Positions 1 through 8,131 are shown, numbered from the stretch's first letter. The stretch is DNA of 24,774 bases from CAZQDP01 sp964592375 (GCA_964592375.1 CAZQDP010000032.1:1-24774), one strand, 5' to 3'. Numbers and translations are program-made. Notes: a model not told the origin generated them from the letters alone.

Positions 1-911
1 GCAATCCAATCCCCCATTTGCCGCTGATGCACGATTTTGATATGGTGCTCGGCAAAGGCCTTTTCCACGATTTCCATTTTGTTATGTATAATGCCGGAGG
101 CAATCAATACGCCGTTTTCCTTCAAAAATCCACCTACAGTGCCTGCAAGGCCGGCAATGGCGTCTGCAATGATATTGGCCACCACAATGTCATACCGACC
201 TGAAACACAATCTGTTAGGTTTCCGGCTATCACGCGTATACGCTCACCTAGTGCATTGTGTTCTATGTTTTGCTTCGCAACCTTTACTGCTACAGGATCT
301 ATATCGACCGCCGTGACGGCAGAAGCGCCCAATTTGGCACAGCCGATGGAAAGAATGCCACTGCCTGTACCGATATCCAGTACCGTGCAATCCGGTGTCA
401 CGCAATCCTCCAATAGTTCAAGACACATGAAGGTGGTTTCGTGCGTACCTGTACCAAATGCCATGCCGGGGTCCAGCGCAATGACAATATCCCTTTGAGC
501 AGTCTCTTCTTCCCACAAGGGCATAATCACCATATTTTTTCCAACGAGCACCGGCTTATAATACTGCTTCCAATTGTTTTCCCAGTCCTCTTCTTTCACC
601 TTGGTAACTTCAATGAAAGGTTCGCCCGTTTCCACATACTCACGGGCTCTTGCTATGCCCTCCCATATTTCACCAAGGATGGCATCCATTTGGGTGTCCG
701 GTGGGTAATACGCCTTAATAACGGCTTTCCCCTCATATTTTTTACGCAAATCGTCATCCAAAACATCCCACAAAGCGGTGCTTCTACTATGGTCTGCTAA
801 GAGTGTTTCGTCTTCAATGGACACGCCCTTGACCCCTGTTTCCTGCAAAAGACCGCAAATGGCCTCGCAGGCCTGCGGGTCTACCGTAATACTCACCTCA
901 GACCAGCTCAT
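1..911 (-). CDS. prmA: Ribosomal protein L11 methyltransferase PrmA (C-terminus cut by window edge)
   Basis: Translating the minus strand from the ATG at 911 gives about 303 codons, open to the window edge, so only the last few residues are missing. The protein is a class I SAM-dependent methyltransferase that trimethylates ribosomal protein L11 in the cytoplasm. Visible motifs in order are AFGTGTHETT, the SAM-binding DIGTGSGILSIG, an acidic strand VDIDPVAV, and VANIIADAI, which corresponds to the PrmA NPPY-like motif region. The partial C-terminus reads MGDWI, as expected near the end of PrmA. The start overlaps the dnaJ stop by 4 bases (ATGA), indicating translational coupling; a GGGGAT sequence just upstream can serve as ribosome binding site. 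It is the last visible gene of the hrcA-grpE-dnaK-dnaJ operon, a standard position for prmA in Firmicutes. Confidence 0.95.
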   Translation of the reverse strand, partial: MSWSEVSITVDPQACEAICGLLQETGVKGVSIEDETLLADHSRSTALWDVLDDDLRKKYEGKAVIKAYYPPDTQMDAILGEIWEGIARAREYVETGEPFIEVTKVKEEDWENNWKQYYKPVLVGKNMVIMPLWEEETAQRDIVIALDPGMAFGTGTHETTFMCLELLEDCVTPDCTVLDIGTGSGILSIGCAKLGASAVTAVDIDPVAVKVAKQNIEHNALGERIRVIAGNLTDCVSGRYDIVVANIIADAIAGLAGTVGGFLKENGVLIASGIIHNKMEIVEKAFAEHHIKIVHQRQMGDWI

Positions 912-2035
912 ACGTCATCCCCTTTAAAAACCTTTTTGAGGTTTGCAAAAAAGCTACCATGCTTCTGGTAGTTTTTATCCGTTGTCGTGCCTGCAAACTG
1001 CCTAAGCAGATCCTTTTGCTTTTCATTGAGATGGCGTGGGACCTCCACCACCACCGTCACAATTTGATCTCCCCTAGCACCACCCCGAAGGTGCGGTATT
1101 CCTTTTCCACGAAGCCTAAAATCCGTTTGATGCTGCGTGCCCTCTGGTATGCTGAATTTCACATTACCATCCAGCGTTGGTACCTGCAATTCCGTACCAA
1201 GTGCTGCCTGTACTAAGGTGATTGGCATTTCTAAATGGACAGTATTGCCTCTTCTTATGAATAACGGATGGGGCCGCACATTGATATTGACGTATACATC
1301 ACCACGCGGGCCTCCTCTTTGGCCTTCATCCCCTTCTCCTCGGACAGAAATCGCCTGATTGTCATCTATCCCTGCTGGCACTTTAATTTTAATTGTTTTC
1401 TTCTTGCGCACCATTCCTTTTCCGGAACAACCCGCGCAAGGTTCTTTAATAATAGTCCCCTTTCCGCCGCATGCGACGCAAGGACTGGTATTCACAAACT
1501 GACCAAAGGGTGTACGCTGTGCTGTTTTGACCTGACCGGTTCCCCCGCACGCACCGCATTTTTGAGGCTGGGTTCCTGCCTTGGCACCACTGCCTGCACA
1601 GGTTTCGCACTTTTCCACGCGGCCAAATTCAATTTCCTTTTCAACACCAAAAGCAGACTCTTCAAAACTAATATTTAAATTAACCTCAATATCCCTGCCC
1701 TTTTGAGGACCGTTTCTTTTGGTATTGGTGGAAAAACCACCGCCAAAAAAGCTACTAAATATGTCGCCGATATCATCAAAATCCATGCCAAAGCCGCCTG
1801 CGCCGCCCGTCTGTGGCCCGCCTGCATGACCAAACCTATCATAATTCGACCGTTTGCCGGCATCACTGAGCACCTCATAGGCTTCCCCTACCTCTTTAAA
1901 CTTCGCTTCTGCAGTTTTATCACCCGGATTGACATCCGGGTGATATTGCTTTGCAAACTTACGATATGCTTTTTTTATGTCGGCATCCGAGGCATCTTTA
2001 CTGAGGCCAAGCACTTCATAATAATCTTGCTTCAT
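908..2035 (-). CDS. dnaJ: Chaperone protein DnaJ (Hsp40)
   Basis: This is a full-length type I DnaJ of 375 aa, the co-chaperone that delivers substrates to DnaK and stimulates its ATPase. The J domain is at residues 4-70 with the HPD motif at 32-34. A Gly/Phe-rich linker follows at about 75-110. The zinc-finger region at about 145-210 has four CxxCxGxG-type repeats (CETCAGSG, CGACGGTG, CVACGGKG, CAGCSGKG). The C-terminal substrate-binding domains follow. The start codon shares one base with the dnaK stop (TAATG), and the ribosome binding site (GAGG) lies inside the end of dnaK, so translation is probably coupled to dnaK. The stop overlaps the prmA start. Confidence 0.98.
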   Translation of the reverse strand: MKQDYYEVLGLSKDASDADIKKAYRKFAKQYHPDVNPGDKTAEAKFKEVGEAYEVLSDAGKRSNYDRFGHAGGPQTGGAGGFGMDFDDIGDIFSSFFGGGFSTNTKRNGPQKGRDIEVNLNISFEESAFGVEKEIEFGRVEKCETCAGSGAKAGTQPQKCGACGGTGQVKTAQRTPFGQFVNTSPCVACGGKGTIIKEPCAGCSGKGMVRKKKTIKIKVPAGIDDNQAISVRGEGDEGQRGGPRGDVYVNINVRPHPLFIRRGNTVHLEMPITLVQAALGTELQVPTLDGNVKFSIPEGTQHQTDFRLRGKGIPHLRGGARGDQIVTVVVEVPRHLNEKQKDLLRQFAGTTTDKNYQKHGSFFANLKKVFKGDDV

Positions 2036-3870
2036 TATTTATTTTCCTCATCATCCACAACTTTATAGTCTGCATCATATGCGCCGCTTTGGTCTGCACC
2101 GCCTGCCTGCGCTCCCCCTTCGCCCGGTTGCGGTGGCTGCTGCTGTTGATAGAGCTTGGAGGAAACCTCATAAAATTTATTTGTTAGGGTTTCTGTCGCT
2201 TTTTTGATGGCTTCGGTATCGGTGCCGGATAGTGCCTTTTTCACATTTTCAATCTCAGCGGTAATGGCACTCTTATCTGCTTCATCAATTTTGCCTTCCA
2301 TATCTTTCAATGCTTTTTCGCTCTGGTACACCATAGAATCGGCACTGTTGCGCACTTCAATTTCTTCTTTGCGCTGTTTGTCTTCTTCCGCATGGGCAGC
2401 CGCTTCTTTAACCGCTTTTTCAATATCCTCATCAGATAAATTGGAACTTGCCGTAATTTCAATTTTCTGCTCGTTGCCTGTACCCAAATCCTTTGCAGAT
2501 ACTTTCACAATACCATTTGCATCAATATCAAAAGTAACCTCAATCTGCGGCACGCCTCTGGGAGCCGGTGCAATGCCGGTTAAGCTAAATCTTCCTAATG
2601 TCTTGTTATACTGTGCCATTTCACGCTCGCCCTGCAGAACATGAATTTCCACACTGGTCTGCCCGTCTGCGGCAGTTGAAAATACCTGGCTCTTTTTCGT
2701 GGGGATGGTGGTATTGCGCTCAATGAGCTTGGTGCATACACCGCCCAAGGTTTCAATGCCAAGCGAAAGGGGAGTTACATCCAGCAAAAGCAGATCCTTT
2801 ACTTCTCCGCCCAAAACGCCCGCTTGAATGGCTGCGCCAACGGCAACACATTCATCCGGATTAATTCCCTTGTATGGATCCTTGCCAGTAATCTTTTTGA
2901 CCGCATCCGCCACTGCCGGAATACGAGTAGAACCACCAACCAATAGGACTTTATCGATTTGAGAAGCATTCAGTCCTGCATCGGCCATCGCCTGTGTTAC
3001 CGGCCCTATGGTTTTTTCCACCAAGTCAGCGGTAAGCTCGTCAAATTTTGCTCTGGTCAGATTAATATCAAAATGCTTGGGGCCCGATGTATCTGCTGTA
3101 ATGAAAGGCAAATTGATATTGGTGGAAGCCACGCCCGAAAGCTCAATTTTTGCCTTTTCTGCCGCTTCTTTGAGCCTTTGCAGTGCCATTTTATCTTGGC
3201 GAAGATCAATACCGCTTTCTTTTTTAAATTCATCAGCAATAAAATCAATGATTTTTTGGTCAAAATCATCACCACCCAAACGATTGTTGCCGTTTGTGGC
3301 AAGCACTTCGAATACGCCATCACCAATTTCTAAAATAGATACATCAAATGTACCGCCGCCAAGGTCATACACCATAATCTTTTGCTCATGCCCTTTGTCC
3401 ATGCCGTATGCAAGTGCCGCAGCCGTAGGCTCATTGATAATTCTGAGCACCTCAAGTCCGGCTATTTTGCCGGCATCCTTCGTTGCATGGCGCTGTGAAT
3501 CGCTGAAATAAGCTGGTACGGTAATGACCGCCTGGGTAACTGTTTCTCCAAGATAGGCCTCGGCATCCGCTTTGAGCTTCTGCAAAATCATAGCTGAGAT
3601 TTCCTGGGCTGTATACTGCTTATCGTCAATGCTTACTTTTTTATCCAGACCCATATCTCTTTTGATAGAAATAATGGTTTTGTCCGGATTGGTGATGGCC
3701 TGTCTTTTTGCTACCTGACCCACCAGTCTTTCACCTGTTTTTGTAAAAGCAACCACCGAAGGAGTGGTCCTTGCGCCTTCCGCATTTGCGATAACGATAG
3801 GCTCTCCGCCTTCCATCACCGCTACGCAAGAATTTGTTGTTCCTAAATCAATTCCTATAATTTTTCCCAT
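2035..3870 (-). CDS. dnaK: Molecular chaperone DnaK (Hsp70)
   Basis: An Hsp70 chaperone of 611 aa. The ATPase domain opens with GIDLGTTNS and contains the phosphate-binding DLGGGTFD and VLLVGGSTRIP motifs. The substrate-binding domain follows, preceded by DVTPLSLGIETLGG. The lid ends in a Gln/Pro/Gly-rich tail and a final acidic stretch (VVDDEENK). An in-frame ATG 15 bases further upstream (3885) is rejected: its own codons contain the GGAGGG ribosome binding site, which is correctly spaced for the ATG at 3870. The gene follows grpE after an intergenic stretch of about 85 bases that carries a stem-loop. Regulation is expected through the HrcA/CIRCE system at the head of the operon. Confidence 0.98.
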   Translation of the reverse strand: MGKIIGIDLGTTNSCVAVMEGGEPIVIANAEGARTTPSVVAFTKTGERLVGQVAKRQAITNPDKTIISIKRDMGLDKKVSIDDKQYTAQEISAMILQKLKADAEAYLGETVTQAVITVPAYFSDSQRHATKDAGKIAGLEVLRIINEPTAAALAYGMDKGHEQKIMVYDLGGGTFDVSILEIGDGVFEVLATNGNNRLGGDDFDQKIIDFIADEFKKESGIDLRQDKMALQRLKEAAEKAKIELSGVASTNINLPFITADTSGPKHFDINLTRAKFDELTADLVEKTIGPVTQAMADAGLNASQIDKVLLVGGSTRIPAVADAVKKITGKDPYKGINPDECVAVGAAIQAGVLGGEVKDLLLLDVTPLSLGIETLGGVCTKLIERNTTIPTKKSQVFSTAADGQTSVEIHVLQGEREMAQYNKTLGRFSLTGIAPAPRGVPQIEVTFDIDANGIVKVSAKDLGTGNEQKIEITASSNLSDEDIEKAVKEAAAHAEEDKQRKEEIEVRNSADSMVYQSEKALKDMEGKIDEADKSAITAEIENVKKALSGTDTEAIKKATETLTNKFYEVSSKLYQQQQPPQPGEGGAQAGGADQSGAYDADYKVVDDEENK

Positions 3871-3895
3871 AATTACACCCTCCATATTAATTGCG

Positions 3896-3915
3896 GCGTA
3901 TTTTCAGTAATACGC
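3896..3915 (-). other. Stem-loop in the grpE-dnaK spacer
   Basis: A perfect 7-base-pair stem (GCGTATT paired with AATACGC) with a 6-base loop lies just upstream of the dnaK ribosome binding site. No U-run follows on the minus strand, so it is not a typical intrinsic terminator. It could be an mRNA processing or stability element that adjusts dnaK versus grpE expression; that role is inference. Confidence 0.4.
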
Positions 3916-3955
3916 ACCACTTTATTTTTTATCCTAAAATTCCATTGTTTTTCAA

Positions 3956-4501
3956 TTAATTGGCCACCTTGACCATGCTGTGGCGTATGACTCTGCCTCT
4001 GAGCGTATACCCTTTGGCGAATTCCTCCACCACGGTATTGGTATCAATACATTCATCCTCAATATGCATTACTGCATTGTGCAGTTGCGGGTCGAATTCG
4101 CAGCCCTTCGCTTCAATTTCTGCAACGCCGCATTTGGTAAGTACCTCTAGCAGTTGCCGTAGTACCATTTCTACGCCTTTTTTGTAAGCAGCTCCATCAA
4201 TTTCATCCGCCTTTGCCGCACGTTCCAAATTATCCAGTACCGGAATAAAAAGAGCGACCGTATCTGCAACGGAATCATTATATACCTGCTCCTTTTCCTT
4301 CTGCGAGCGCTTCCTGTAATTGTCATACTCCGCAGCCATTCTCTGATACTTATCAAGAAGATCATCGTACTGCTTGGTTTTTTCCTGCAAAGCATCACCC
4401 TGCTCATTTTTTTCTTCCATTACTTGCTCCGCGCAACTTTCGTTTTCCACTTGCACCTCTTGTGCTTCATTCTTCTTTGCTTTTGCTTTATCCTTACTCA
4501 T
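3956..4501 (-). CDS. grpE: Nucleotide exchange factor GrpE
   Basis: A GrpE protein of 181 aa that releases ADP from DnaK. The N-terminal third (to about residue 65) is highly charged and predicted coiled coil. The dimerisation helix follows with YDNYRKRSQKEKE, then the C-terminal beta-wing domain (DPQLHNAVMH and GYTLRGRVIRHSMVKV), all hallmarks of the family. The ATG at 4501 is chosen because AGGAGG lies 5 bases upstream. A longer in-frame extension to 4600 lies wholly within hrcA, in another frame, and adds 33 non-conserved residues. The start overlaps the hrcA stop by 8 bases (ATGAGTAA), a coupling arrangement. Confidence 0.97.
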   Translation of the reverse strand: MSKDKAKAKKNEAQEVQVENESCAEQVMEEKNEQGDALQEKTKQYDDLLDKYQRMAAEYDNYRKRSQKEKEQVYNDSVADTVALFIPVLDNLERAAKADEIDGAAYKKGVEMVLRQLLEVLTKCGVAEIEAKGCEFDPQLHNAVMHIEDECIDTNTVVEEFAKGYTLRGRVIRHSMVKVAN

Positions 4502-5531
4502 AATCGCCTCCTGCAATCCTTTTGATTTCTCTGTCGCACTCTGCGGCCAAAAACTCCAGTGTAGATACCACTTTGGCATAATCCATTCTTGTCGGACCAA
4601 TCACACCAAAGCTACCCGTACTGCTACCCACCTTATAATTACACATGACAATGCTGCAATGATGCATATTCAGATGTGGATTTTCACTTCCAATCATCAC
4701 CGTTACACTGCTTGAGCCTTGTGTAATTAAGTTTTTTATATTGGATTTATTTTCAATAAAACTCATCATATCGCGCGCGCGCGCAATATCTGCATATTCT
4801 GGAAACCGAAGTAAGTTGCCCGCACCCTCCACCATCATGCTATGCGAGTCCATTTCGCTGATAACCTCCGCGGTGAACTCCATGATTTCATTAATCAGAT
4901 CCGTATAATTGCGGTACAATTTCTTGATTTCATTGATCACCGCCAAAGTGATCTCCTCCATGGAAAGCCCTGCCAAACGTGCATTGAGCACAGCAGACAT
5001 TTCCCTGGCGGTTTCAGGGTCAATGACCATCCCTGTCATAATTAAGCGACTTTTGATAATTCCATCATTAATAACAAGCACCACCAAAAGACGCCGTTCA
5101 TCCACCGGCATAACCTGAAAAGAATAGATGCTTGTGCCCCTTAGCTCCGGCATCATCGCAATGGCAGTATACCTCGTTAGCTGTGATAAGATTTCGGAAG
5201 CCTTGGCGATTAACCGCTCCAATTCCTGCTGTTTTTTGTACATCGCCGTTTTCATGGTTTCCATTTCCACACGGGTTAGCTTGTAGCGGTTCATGAGGCT
5301 GTCAACAAACAGCCGATACCCTAAGTCGGAAGGGACTCTGCCGGCTGAGGTATGCGGATGCTGTAAAAACCCCATTTCCTCCAAATCCGCCATTTCATTT
5401 CGAATGGTGGCAGAGCTTAAATCCTGCATATGCTTTTTTGCAATTGTTCGTGATCCTACAGGTTCGGCGGTCTCTATATAATCGCTGATTATCGCCTGCA
5501 GAATTCTCTTTTTCCTATCATCAAGCTGCAT
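4494..5531 (-). CDS. hrcA: Heat-inducible transcription repressor HrcA
   Basis: A repressor of 345 aa that binds CIRCE operators and is kept active by GroEL. The N-terminal winged helix spans about residues 1-85, including DRKKRILQAIISDYIETAEP, SRTIAKKH and SSATIRNEMADLEEMG. A GAF-like domain and a dimerisation region follow, ending in SSTGSFGVIGPTRMDY, which is characteristic of HrcA. The ATG at 5531 is chosen because AGGAGG sits 9 bases upstream. A longer open frame begins with an ATG at 5597, inside the CIRCE element, and its extra residues are not HrcA-like. First gene of the operon, directly downstream of a perfect CIRCE, so it is probably autoregulated. Confidence 0.97.
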   Translation of the reverse strand: MQLDDRKKRILQAIISDYIETAEPVGSRTIAKKHMQDLSSATIRNEMADLEEMGFLQHPHTSAGRVPSDLGYRLFVDSLMNRYKLTRVEMETMKTAMYKKQQELERLIAKASEILSQLTRYTAIAMMPELRGTSIYSFQVMPVDERRLLVVLVINDGIIKSRLIMTGMVIDPETAREMSAVLNARLAGLSMEEITLAVINEIKKLYRNYTDLINEIMEFTAEVISEMDSHSMMVEGAGNLLRFPEYADIARARDMMSFIENKSNIKNLITQGSSSVTVMIGSENPHLNMHHCSIVMCNYKVGSSTGSFGVIGPTRMDYAKVVSTLEFLAAECDREIKRIAGGDYE

Positions 5532-5580
5532 AATACGAAACCTCCTGTTTCCAAAAGCCTTTGTTTCCGTTTCACGCTTG

Positions 5581-5607
5581 TTAGCACTCTGCACCATTGA
5601 GTGCTAA
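5581..5607 (-). promoter_or_regulatory. CIRCE operator (HrcA binding site)
   Basis: An exact match to the CIRCE consensus: TTAGCACTC, nine spacer bases, then GAGTGCTAA. It sits between the hrcA promoter and start codon, covering the predicted transcription start. This is the established operator of class I heat-shock operons in Firmicutes. Confidence 0.97.
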
Positions 5608-5611
5608 TAAT

Positions 5612-5640
5612 ACCATACCACTATTTTCTTTTTTTGTCAA
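5612..5640 (-). promoter_or_regulatory. Sigma-A type promoter of the hrcA operon
   Basis: On the minus strand TTGACA (5640-5635) is followed by a 17-base spacer and TATGGT (5617-5612). The predicted transcription start near 5605 lies within CIRCE, so HrcA binding would block initiation. Confidence 0.85.
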
Positions 5641-5689
5641 GCGCTTTATTCATTTTTTACGAATATTTTCATCAATTTTCGCTTCGCCT

Positions 5690-5717
5690 AAAAAATAGCA
5701 ATCATATTTGTGATTGC
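5690..5717 (-). terminator. Possible intrinsic terminator upstream of the hrcA promoter
   Basis: A 7-base-pair stem (GCAATCA/TGATTGC, loop of 6) is followed on the minus strand by TATTTTTT. It would stop leftward transcription entering the heat-shock operon. The nearest leftward gene upstream ends at 6635, so it may serve as insulation. It could instead be a chance A/T-rich hairpin. Confidence 0.4.
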
Positions 5718-5821
5718 CACTTGCATAAAATGTAAAACAAAACCATCATTAGCAAGTTATATAAATTGCTGTTCGTTGAACTGACAAAACTATGATTTTT
5801 GAACGAAAATATTAATACCTC

Positions 5822-5850
5822 TTGATTATTCAACTATATTGGACTATAAT
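5822..5850 (+). promoter_or_regulatory. Promoter of the amidase gene
   Basis: TTGATT (5822-5827), a 17-base spacer, then a perfect TATAAT (5845-5850). Transcription would start near 5857, leaving a leader of about 30 bases before the ATG at 5887. The position rules out the upstream in-frame ATGs at 5839 and 5851 as starts. Confidence 0.75.
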
Positions 5851-5886
5851 ATGTATCGAGAGGCAACCATATGGAGTGTGTTAAAG

Positions 5887-6546
5887 ATGGTCAATGTACA
5901 ATTAGACTATATTCCAAAAGGGAAAAAGAGAGATGGCACCGTCATCTCCCCCAGGCATCTTACCATTCACAGTACCGGAAATCCGACAAGCACCGCAAGA
6001 AATGAGCGCAATTACCTTACCAATCCCACAAATACCACGTATACTGGCTGGCACATTTGCGTGGACGAGCTGGAGGCCATCATGGCCATTCCGCTCAATG
6101 AACGAGCATGGCATGCAGGCGATGGTGCAAACGGCAACGGCAACAACAAAAGCATCGGCCTTGAAATATGTGAGAGCGGGGATCGGGAGCGCACCTTGCA
6201 AAACGCAGCATATGTTGCGGCATATGTGCTGAATTTATTGGGACTGGGTATGGATGCCTTGCGGCAGCATTTTGATTGGTCTGGCAAAAACTGTCCACGT
6301 ATTTTGCGTGATACGGGTCGTTGGGAGGAGTTTGTGCAGATGGTAGAAAAAGAGAACCAAAACATGACTCCCAAATCGAAGGATGAAACGGTATCAAGCC
6401 TCATTCGCAATGGGATTACCACCCTGGAAAACAGAGAATACTGGGAACTGGTGCTCAGTGGAGATGAAATACCACGACCCGAGTATATCCGCGCACTACT
6501 GGACAGATATAGTCAAAAGCTAAGCGAAAAATCCCTCCATGGCTAA
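5887..6546 (+). CDS. N-acetylmuramoyl-L-alanine amidase (Amidase_2 family, PlyL/XlyA-like)
   Basis: A 219-aa peptidoglycan amidase cleaving the bond between muramic acid and the stem peptide. The Amidase_2 domain covers about residues 1-145. Predicted zinc ligands are His28 (in HLTIHSTGNP), His128 and Cys136 (SGKNCPRIL), and the probable catalytic Glu93 sits in SIGLEIC. This spacing closely matches phage-type amidases such as PlyL. The C-terminal 75 residues hold a small helical region of unknown role. No signal peptide or membrane segment is visible, so export would need lysis, a holin or a non-classical route. The start is chosen by the ATG at 5887 with GGAG about 10 bases upstream and a promoter just before it. 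No phage genes flank it, suggesting a domesticated lysin or a sporulation/mother-cell enzyme. Confidence 0.9.
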   Translation: MVNVQLDYIPKGKKRDGTVISPRHLTIHSTGNPTSTARNERNYLTNPTNTTYTGWHICVDELEAIMAIPLNERAWHAGDGANGNGNNKSIGLEICESGDRERTLQNAAYVAAYVLNLLGLGMDALRQHFDWSGKNCPRILRDTGRWEEFVQMVEKENQNMTPKSKDETVSSLIRNGITTLENREYWELVLSGDEIPRPEYIRALLDRYSQKLSEKSLHG

Positions 6547-6578
6547 GTGCATCTTTTTTCGTCAATGAATAGAGGTGT

Positions 6579-6619
6579 TCTGACCAAAGGGCGGCCTCAT
6601 CAGCCGCCCTTTGGTCAGA
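6579..6619. terminator. Long perfect inverted repeat between convergent genes
   Basis: A 17-base-pair perfect stem (core TGACCAAAGGGCGGC and its complement) with a loop of 7 lies between the amidase stop and the convergent 4Fe-4S gene. Neither side has a clear U-run, so termination efficiency is uncertain. A bidirectional transcription-stop or mRNA 3'-end protecting role is the likeliest reading. Confidence 0.6.
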
Positions 6620-6634
6620 TGCGCTTTGCATGGG

Positions 6635-7288
6635 CTATGCGCTTATTTTTTTTGAAATTTCGCCACTTACCGTGCTAATGGGGCATATGGCGCACCATGT
6701 TCTGGGTTTATACACCACACCAATGGCAATACCAAGCACCGTCATAGACAGCATCATGGCATAAAGTTTATATGCCAAATGCAGTATCCACTCACTCACG
6801 GGAATAGATAATAGCTGTGCCATGTTTGGCAGTGGAACTATCATAAACAAGCTTACGCTATGTTGCCCCGGTGCTTTTCCCGTGGCAACCATCACAGTTG
6901 AAAGCGCGATAGTTGTGAGACTGATTAGGAAATACACAAGCATTGCCCATTTGCCCCATCCCCCTGCAAAAAACTTAGCCGGCCTTAGCCCTTGCACCGG
7001 GCAAACCGCATGAAACATATGTGCTCTGGGACAGTATTTTTGGCACCATGTTTTTTGTTTATCTCGGAAAAGCAGGATAAAAGGAACAACCATGCATACA
7101 AAACCCAAATATGCAAAAAGAATATTCACAAACCCTAAAACAAAAAATGCTACTGTAAATAAGTAAAGATATTTTCTGTAACCTTTTTTCAAACGACAAC
7201 CATTCCTTCCTCTTTTATGCAAACGTGCCACAACCCCTTGTTGTAAATATCGCAGCTTGTTTGCTTTTTTAGACCAATTAAAAACCAT
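6635..7288 (-). CDS. Membrane 4Fe-4S binding protein (NapH/polyferredoxin-like)
   Basis: A protein of up to 217 aa with a basic N-terminus and about four or five hydrophobic segments (near residues 40-75, 110-135, 145-165 and 170-195). Two cysteine motifs typical of NapH/RdxA-like membrane polyferredoxins are seen: WCQKYCPRAH near residue 82 and WCAICPISTVSG near 198, plus a CPVQGLRP segment. It probably passes electrons across or along the membrane through one or more Fe-S clusters; the partner is unknown. The start is uncertain: the ATG at 7288 has no Shine-Dalgarno sequence and follows TATAAT directly, so a downstream GTG or TTG near 7222-7231 is possible. It lies downstream of the Crp/Fnr gene on the same strand but after a terminator, implying its own promoter. 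Confidence 0.8.
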   Translation of the reverse strand: MVFNWSKKANKLRYLQQGVVARLHKRGRNGCRLKKGYRKYLYLFTVAFFVLGFVNILFAYLGFVCMVVPFILLFRDKQKTWCQKYCPRAHMFHAVCPVQGLRPAKFFAGGWGKWAMLVYFLISLTTIALSTVMVATGKAPGQHSVSLFMIVPLPNMAQLLSIPVSEWILHLAYKLYAMMLSMTVLGIAIGVVYKPRTWCAICPISTVSGEISKKISA

Positions 7289-7320
7289 ATTATATGATAT
7301 GCAACGGCTTCCAAATTGTC

Positions 7321-7335
7321 TGTAACTTTATCACA
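7321..7335. promoter_or_regulatory. Possible Crp/Fnr-type half-palindrome upstream of the 4Fe-4S gene
   Basis: TGTAACTTTATCACA has TGTNA/TNACA arms resembling a Crp/Fnr box, though with 5 rather than 6 spacer bases. It lies 33 bases upstream of the membrane Fe-S gene and next to a Crp/Fnr regulator gene. It is suggestive only. Confidence 0.25.
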
Positions 7336-7354
7336 TAAAAATCAGGAATAGCTG

Positions 7355-7393
7355 AAAAAACAAAAGGGCTACCTGAAGAATTCAAGACAGCCC
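7355..7393 (-). terminator. Intrinsic terminator downstream of the Crp/Fnr gene
   Basis: On the minus strand GGGCT...AGCCC closes a hairpin with an inner six-pair stem (CTTGAA/TTCAGG, loop TTC), followed by TTTTGTTTTTT. It lies 43 bases after the regulator stop codon and separates it from the membrane Fe-S gene. Confidence 0.8.
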
Positions 7394-7435
7394 AAGCATA
7401 TTTACTTTGTGCTCTTGCACCTACCGCTTTCACGA

Positions 7436-8131
7436 TTAAATCCCAATAAACTTCCTCAGTTTTTCGGTATCACATATTTCAAATTTACCCCTCTGGCTTT
7501 TAATCAGACCATTTTTTTCAAAATACTTCAGCATACGACTAACCACTTCTCTGGCACTACCGATTTCTCTTGCAATTTCATCGTGGGTCGCATAAATAAT
7601 CCTGCTGTTTCTAGAAAGGATATATCTTCCCACTCGCACATCCATGCTCCGAAAAGCCACTTGGTCTAAAATCCACATTACATCTGCCATTCGGCCCGTC
7701 ATACTCTCTAATACAAACTTTTGAATAATGGGATACTTTGCATGCAACTGCGTAAAAATCTCTTGATTTTGCACTGCGATGGTGCTTTGCACCTGTGCCT
7801 CAACGATGGCCTGCATGGGCATGGTTCCCAAAACGCAAGAAAAAGACAATACACAAATATCTCCCTCATGCAGACGATACAATGTGATTTCTCGCCCCTC
7901 ATCCGATAATATGTATACTCGCACGCTACCTGATAGAACCAGTAGTATCCCCTTGCAGGATTCGGAACTAAATAGCGTTGTGTTTTCCTCATATTTAGAA
8001 ATGATCGTATGGTCTAAAAATAAATCTTTGTCCTGCTCAGATAACAAATCTAAGAACGGAAATGCTCGGATGATTTTTTCCCTATGTGCATTTTGCATTT
8101 CATTAGCCAAAAAGCCACCACCCTTCATCAT
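7436..8131 (-). CDS. Crp/Fnr family transcriptional regulator
   Basis: A protein of up to 231 aa. The N-terminal two thirds form a cyclic-nucleotide-binding-like beta barrel (GILLVLSGSVRVYILSDEGR, then LHEGDICVLS). A long dimerisation helix follows, then a winged helix with HDEIAREIGSAREVVSRMLK as recognition region. It lacks the full set of cAMP-contact residues of Crp, and has cysteines in DICVLSFSCVLG and ESCKG that could sense redox state or hold a metal or Fe-S cluster; the ligand is not known. Starts at 8131 (used here), 8128 or 8098 are all possible: none has a strong ribosome binding site, and a start at 8131 leaves a leader of only about 11 bases. Neighbouring a membrane Fe-S protein and pta-ackA suggests anaerobic or redox control. 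Confidence 0.88.
   Translation of the reverse strand: MMKGGGFLANEMQNAHREKIIRAFPFLDLLSEQDKDLFLDHTIISKYEENTTLFSSESCKGILLVLSGSVRVYILSDEGREITLYRLHEGDICVLSFSCVLGTMPMQAIVEAQVQSTIAVQNQEIFTQLHAKYPIIQKFVLESMTGRMADVMWILDQVAFRSMDVRVGRYILSRNSRIIYATHDEIAREIGSAREVVSRMLKYFEKNGLIKSQRGKFEICDTEKLRKFIGI

Noticed and set aside
4772..4782. Alternating CG run that could adopt Z-DNA
   Set aside because: It is only 11 bases and encodes Ala-Arg repeats conserved within HrcA coding sequence.
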